DNA from: Phoronis australis
Lineage: Eukaryota > Phoronida > Phoronidae
Assembly (NCBI GenBank): GCA_002633005.1
Contig: NMRA01000118.1
Location: 24,032 to 88,031, forward strand
Direction: 5' to 3'
DNA length: 64,000 nucleotides
Position 1 is the stretch's first letter, and every line of letters begins with the position of its first letter. The notes beneath the pieces were generated by a model that ran no database searches, had not been told where the DNA came from, and was given only the letters and a program-made list of their open reading frames with translations. Shown here piece by piece: positions 59,160 to 64,000 of this stretch. The position numbers were made by a program, and so were the translations under genes.

Positions 59160-62100
59160 GCGAGTGTTTTGCGTCACAGAACGCACCCCTGAAGACCAAT
59201 GCTTCTCAGGCGCTAGAAACTAACGTACGTGTACAGTCTAATGTCATATGCGTAAGTAGACAATAAAAGTAGGAACAGATATGACAAGCAAGCGAAACTA
59301 CAGAGAGACATGACTGGCAGCTCATAGACACAACAAGACAACTTACTGTAGACGTCTGGTTACAGGATCAATAAAGCAGCAAATGAATATATGAGGCTCA
59401 TTCCGGGTTAATCTCAGTAGGCCAGTCTTTGAACTGATAGACAAGTTAATTCAAAACTACGATATTCTATTGTCGATTAAAATCCTCTTATTCTAGAGAA
59501 ACAAAATGGCCATTTTTATGGTGTAATATTATTATTTCAATTAGCAGTTTGAAATGGCGATTCAAAACATCGATCACAAATAAAACTATTAAAACGCCAC
59601 TTATGTGGTTTGTAAAATATTTCAACAAGCTTTTACTGACTGCATTACAACAACAAAATACTTACGGGACGTGAGATTCGCTGTAAAGAGCAAGTAATCA
59701 AATAAAAACAAGTAACTATAGACGAGTTTAACAAACTGTGAACCTAGTTCTACCTTCCTCTTACACGTGGCTAGAACTACAAATCTAAAGTAGTTCCATA
59801 TTACCCTTACTTTGGTAGTATCTTTTTACGCCTGTCTTGGTAAAGTATGTTGACAAATTAACATTTCTATTAACGGCAAAGAAAGCCTTCTTCAGTATTG
59901 CCCGGTTTGATAGATCTAATGTTGATGGTATGGACATTGTGCACGTTTGTACTTAATTAATAACCCTTATCTTACATGCATTTTGGTTTTTAAATTTATA
60001 CAGATGGTTACTGTATGACACGCGTCGTTTGGTTATATCGTTGAGACCAGGATTAACAACGTAGCACAAATAGTCTATGGGCGCAGCAATTTTTGGGGCC
60101 TTGCGCTCATATCAATTTTAGAGGCACCAGTACCATAAACGTATACATGTTTCTACGCCCATGGAAGCACCTCGCAGGTTCCCTGCGTCCTGCTAGATGG
60201 TAGCCAGCACGCAGGTATCACTTAATTTTCCTCGGGAATTTTTTTTATACCGCCGTTTCTAATTGGCTGGTCGAATTCTCAGCAGGCAGCGCTTTACGCA
60301 AACAAACTGGCATGACTGATGGAGGAAATGTAAATGTGGTCTGTTGTACAGACAAGTCGGTGCTTAAAATTCATGTTAAAGAAGTTAAAGAAATGTGAAT
60401 CCCTTAAAATTGTGGTTGCACCTTTTCGGATTGCATCTTTCTACTGTCGCTGACTTTTCATTTACGTTACTGTCCTGTATTCATACAGTGTGAATAACAT
60501 ACTAGTGAAATCGGCCAGATGACGGCGTCTTTATTGTACATGTATGTGCTTCAAGCACGCAGCTATTAAACATTTGGCCTACTGCACAGACGAAATAGTT
60601 GCTGCTACGCCACTTGCATGACAAGGTTAAAATCGTTCATAGTCCGCCATTTTTTTCACTTTGTGGTAAAGCTAACCAATGGCTGCCGAGGTTACATCAA
60701 CTAATGATAAAGCGCGTGCTGACTACCACCTAGCGGGATGGGGCACCGCTATTTTCAATATCTGCAGTGTCGATACGATGTTTATTGCGTCTTTAGATCG
60801 GAATTTGTCCGTACACAGAACGTAAAATCTTCGGAGTAATGAAGTTCGGGAATAAAGGCCCTTCGGAGTAACAACCCGAACGCGACTACCGTGTATAAGT
60901 GCTGTGTCGTATATAAATATGCATTTTTACTTGAGGATAATTTTAATATTTGACAAGGTGGGAAAACTCATTTCATGAGTTTTGGCAACTGCCACCTGTG
61001 GCGTAAGGTGAAAAGAATCGCTATGTCTTTGTACATCTTTGCGGAGCGGCACCAAAAATTATTGACTGCTGCGGTTTTGGAAATCAGGTTTGCACGCAAA
61101 CGTTGATGAGCGATTCATATCTGTAGTCAATCACGGTTAAGAGGAAACATATGTCGCAATGCCCGACAGACTGAAGTTAAGCATCACTTTCAAACTCTGG
61201 AAGCAGCCGTGTACACGACTTGGTGAGGTCCCATTTTATTTAATTTGTTCATATAACAGGCATCTTGTATTGCATCATACAGAAATGTTTCTTTTTCGGG
61301 CTGCGGAATTATCGTTTTTATACTGAGGTATGTGATCTTGCTCGAAAGTTTGAAATGAGACTGGTGATTTTTCAGTCAATCTCATTTGCTATATGTGTCT
61401 GTAGTCTGTATTCCACTTTCAAGTGATTATGAAGGAATTGCCATCTCTTGTACACGGAACCAACAGCGCATGGCACAGAGAGAAAACGAATGCGAGCTTA
61501 CGATGACATTTATGGTTCCGGCAATCTCGACGCAATTGTTACGGGATTTAAAACTAGCGTGCTTTAGTTCTTATTCATAGCTTGGTTGCTGCTCTGTCAA
61601 AACACCAAGAAGACTTGGAAGAAAGTCTCAGTGATGAGCTCGTGCAGTTTTGTTAACTGTTGAAAAACGACCTAGGTGGTAACATTGGCAGGTAAAGCAG
61701 CCTAGTAGAGGTGCAAATGTATCGACTATCTGGAGGCTGAAGTCGTCTTTAAAATCTACCTGTCTCTCATGGTTTTTAATTGCTGCGGAAAACACTCATT
61801 ACTCAGAAGAAACATGGGACAGATGAAATTGAACACCCACGCACTTATGAGTATTGAACAGGAACTTTTACGCAACACTGACGTTTCATTTATTATTGAC
61901 AACTTCACTACTGCGAAGTGCATAAAATGTCCACTGTAAGCCGAACGAATAAATACACATAAGTCAAGCTCCAACGCAGACAATAAGCTGCAAGCTGAGT
62001 TGTGTGCCTCAAGTGGACGCTAGCTGAGCCGACATCTCATATTGCTGTTGCATTTTTCACGCCTGAGTGTGACCTTTTATCTCAGCTATGGCTCACTTCA

Positions 62101-62200
62101 ATTAGACAACTCAGCTAGTATCTCATCGTTTGTGATAGCCAGAAATGTGTTTAAAAACGAGGACCCCGCACTTCGACTTATGCTACGGACCCCGCAGTAG
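59160..62200. other. Intergenic stretch, no supported gene
   Basis: Contains the cggagtaa minisatellite patch at 60828-60885. No exon with convincing splice sites and coding bias was seen. Confidence 0.5.
60828..60885. repeat. Second patch of the cggagtaa-type minisatellite
   Basis: cttcggagtaatgaagttcggg and cttcggagtaacaa, the same words as at 28991-29155. Confidence 0.7.
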
Positions 62201-62204
62201 CTGA

Positions 62205-62515
62205 CTTTCGAAATAGCCGTGCCGTATTGAAAATTCACTATCCCGCCAGACGGTGATCACGTCTTTGGTGCACAAGCGTTCAGCGCTACCTACAGTTCCC
62301 ATGTACTGCTGACGAGAAGTTTCAATCTAGTGGTACAAACAGTGTTTAACACCTTTGCTGCTATCATAATGCAGGCAAACGTTCATTGATGTGCGGTGGG
62401 ATACATTAATGGCTTAGGGAAAATATCCATAGATGAAGGACGTCATGTCCCATACATGTACATTTCCCATTGCAATGAAGAATCCACTGCTGCAAAGTCG
62501 GTGGCTGCGACTGAT
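62205..62515 (+). repeat. Dispersed ~310-bp repeat, copy 2
   Basis: Partner of 39168-39480, same orientation, with scattered substitutions. Confidence 0.85.
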
Positions 62516-63183
62516 AGAGCGGTAGAATTTCCATCCTAATCAATGTCAAATAGCTAAATTAACTAGTCCGCCACGCTGTATTTCAGCGACCAATCGACGA
62601 ATTTTTAGATTTTTAAGCAACTTGACAGCCATTCCATGAAAAAAATCAAAAGAAAAAACATCACTCTAAGTTCATATTCCAGATTCGTTTTCATCTTCGC
62701 TTATGTGACGATGTTGTATATGGAATACAAAAAACACAATTTTTGTGCTTGTTGACTCCTTAGTTTTTTACCTAAAAGTCTTTAAGTATTGACGAAAAAA
62801 TGGCACAGCAATTGTCAAGTTTAAAAAACAGGTACATTGCATGCAATGAGAAAAAAGGAATTAGGAAGTAATGCAAAAGGTCTTACAAATAAAATTGCAA
62901 ATTAACAATTTTGCATCGTTCATACTGTGACAGAGAAGACAAATCTGATGGCATTCTTTTGAACAGTTGAAAGTGAGTGTCACTTCAATTATCCCATATG
63001 TCAGTTTGCAAGGAAAGTAGACAACAACAAATGAAGCAAAAATGGATGAGTCGGGATCCAAAATATTCATGATGCTGTACTTCAAAAAATTCAAAAAAAA
63101 ACGTTTGAACACGTCTCACCATGATGAACCAACATTCAGATATCTTGAAAATCGAGTCCTTGACACTTGATACTCTCGTGGAA

Positions 63184-63320
63184 CAGTGGCGGATCTAGGA
63201 TATCACAAGGGGGGGCCCAACATCTTGTCCAGCTGTAACCATTTGCGCAAACCACGATTGTAGATGCGCATAGCACCGAATGGGGGGAGGTCGGGAGGGG
63301 GGTTTGCCCAGGAAATTTTT
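63184..63320. repeat. MITE end of the CAGTGGCGGATCTAGG type
   Basis: cagtggcggatctagg followed by ggggggg; related to the left end of 32735-32973. The right end was not found in the window. Confidence 0.6.
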
Positions 63321-63419
63321 CTGTTTTTTCCTCTAAAAATTAAGCATTTTCCTTGATTTCTGATGTATTATCCAAGAAAAAAAGGAAAAAGAAAACACAG
63401 GAAAAATTGCATCTTTCAC

Positions 63420-63482
63420 AGACTCGAACTCACGACCTGGTTGATAGGACGCGCGTGCTTTGCCACTACACCACCACGATTT
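63420..63482 (-). repeat. tRNA-like fragment (SINE head or tRNA relic)
   Basis: On the minus strand: ggtgtagtggcaaagcacgcg (A-box-like) and gtgagttcgagtc (B box), about 30 bases apart. Confidence 0.5.
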
Positions 63483-64000
63483 CACTAACACAATGAAACT
63501 AATAGACCTACTTGTTAATGGTCCTACTTCTTTTTGTTATGCTTATTACACGTTTTATATTTTGTGCAATCGGTTCTTAACAAATTTGTTGTATTTAAAA
63601 TAGTCTTCAAATGCCCAAAAGACCAAATCCGTTTTTCGTGTTGGCAATAATGACGGGATTGCTTTGGAAATCGTCTTAAGTTAAGGTTTGACAAAGAGAG
63701 AATTAATGAGTTTCTGAGTGATTCACTAAGGCTTCGATTAAAATTCACATCTTACCAGCAGCTTCTGTTTTTTCATCGTCACTCAGGTTCCATTTTCTTT
63801 AAAAATGAAGTAAATTTTCTCCATTGCACAGTGGAGCAGACGATGGAAACGGGGTCGCAGTGCGCAGCGCCACTGCCGGTCGCCTGGGATATCGCGGGAG
63901 AGCTTATACTTAGCCATAGTTCCGTTACGAATGCGCCGTGTTCCGAATTTGACACTTGAAATTGGATCTGAGCCCCCCCCACAAACACTAAAACTGCACA

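Noticed and set aside
1-64000. Search for CRISPR arrays, bacterial operons, phage or viral genes
   Set aside because: The window is spliced animal DNA; repeats lack spacer structure and no viral gene was recognised.

Overview
This is a eukaryotic, almost certainly metazoan, genomic window. It holds two intron-rich genes on the + strand with canonical GT-AG splice sites and animal-specific protein families. The rest is introns and intergenic DNA rich in short non-autonomous repeats (tRNA-derived SINE-like copies, foldback and MITE-like elements, minisatellites). The gene content, GC level and repeat style suggest an invertebrate, probably a marine deuterostome; the species cannot be fixed from sequence alone. 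There is a 958-bp run of N at 55751-56708.

Region 1 (1-~11000): the 3' part of a proprotein convertase of the PCSK7 type. It covers the end of the catalytic domain with the active-site Ser, the P domain, a single transmembrane segment and a cytoplasmic tail with sorting signals. Ten exons join in frame and the stop is at 9181. The first visible exon end is embedded in a 9-copy, 87-bp tandem repeat in which every copy carries the same exon 3' end and the same splice donor.

Region 2 (~11000-15100): intergenic, with one weak candidate for a small two-exon gene encoding a single-pass membrane protein (11116-12457).

Region 3 (~15150-38035): a RASEF/Rab45-like gene: EF-hands, then coiled coil, a Ser-rich linker, a Rab GTPase domain and a C-terminal Cys-Cys prenylation site. 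It has two alternative first coding exons (15834-16180 and 22501-23057). Each has its own ATG, each encodes an EF-hand module, and both end in the same phase, so either can join the common exon at 30615. The first keeps two canonical Ca2+ loops and the second only one. The shared body has 10 exons, including one GC-AG intron inside the GTPase domain. The products would be 720 and 790 residues.

Region 4 (38036-64000): no confidently recognised complete gene. The minus strand between 40.4 and 54.8 kb has a series of short exon-like blocks with good splice sites and conserved-looking translation (one of 219 bp, one of 259 bp and several of 21-30 bp), and a separate 82-bp block whose translation resembles a late transmembrane segment of SLC6 Na+/Cl--dependent transporters. 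The remainder is repeats: two copies of a ~300-bp dispersed element, G-rich palindromic hairpins, a (TG)n tract and hAT-like MITE ends. PCSK7 acts in the secretory pathway and RASEF is a cytoplasmic vesicle-associated Rab; nothing in the window indicates that they are co-regulated.
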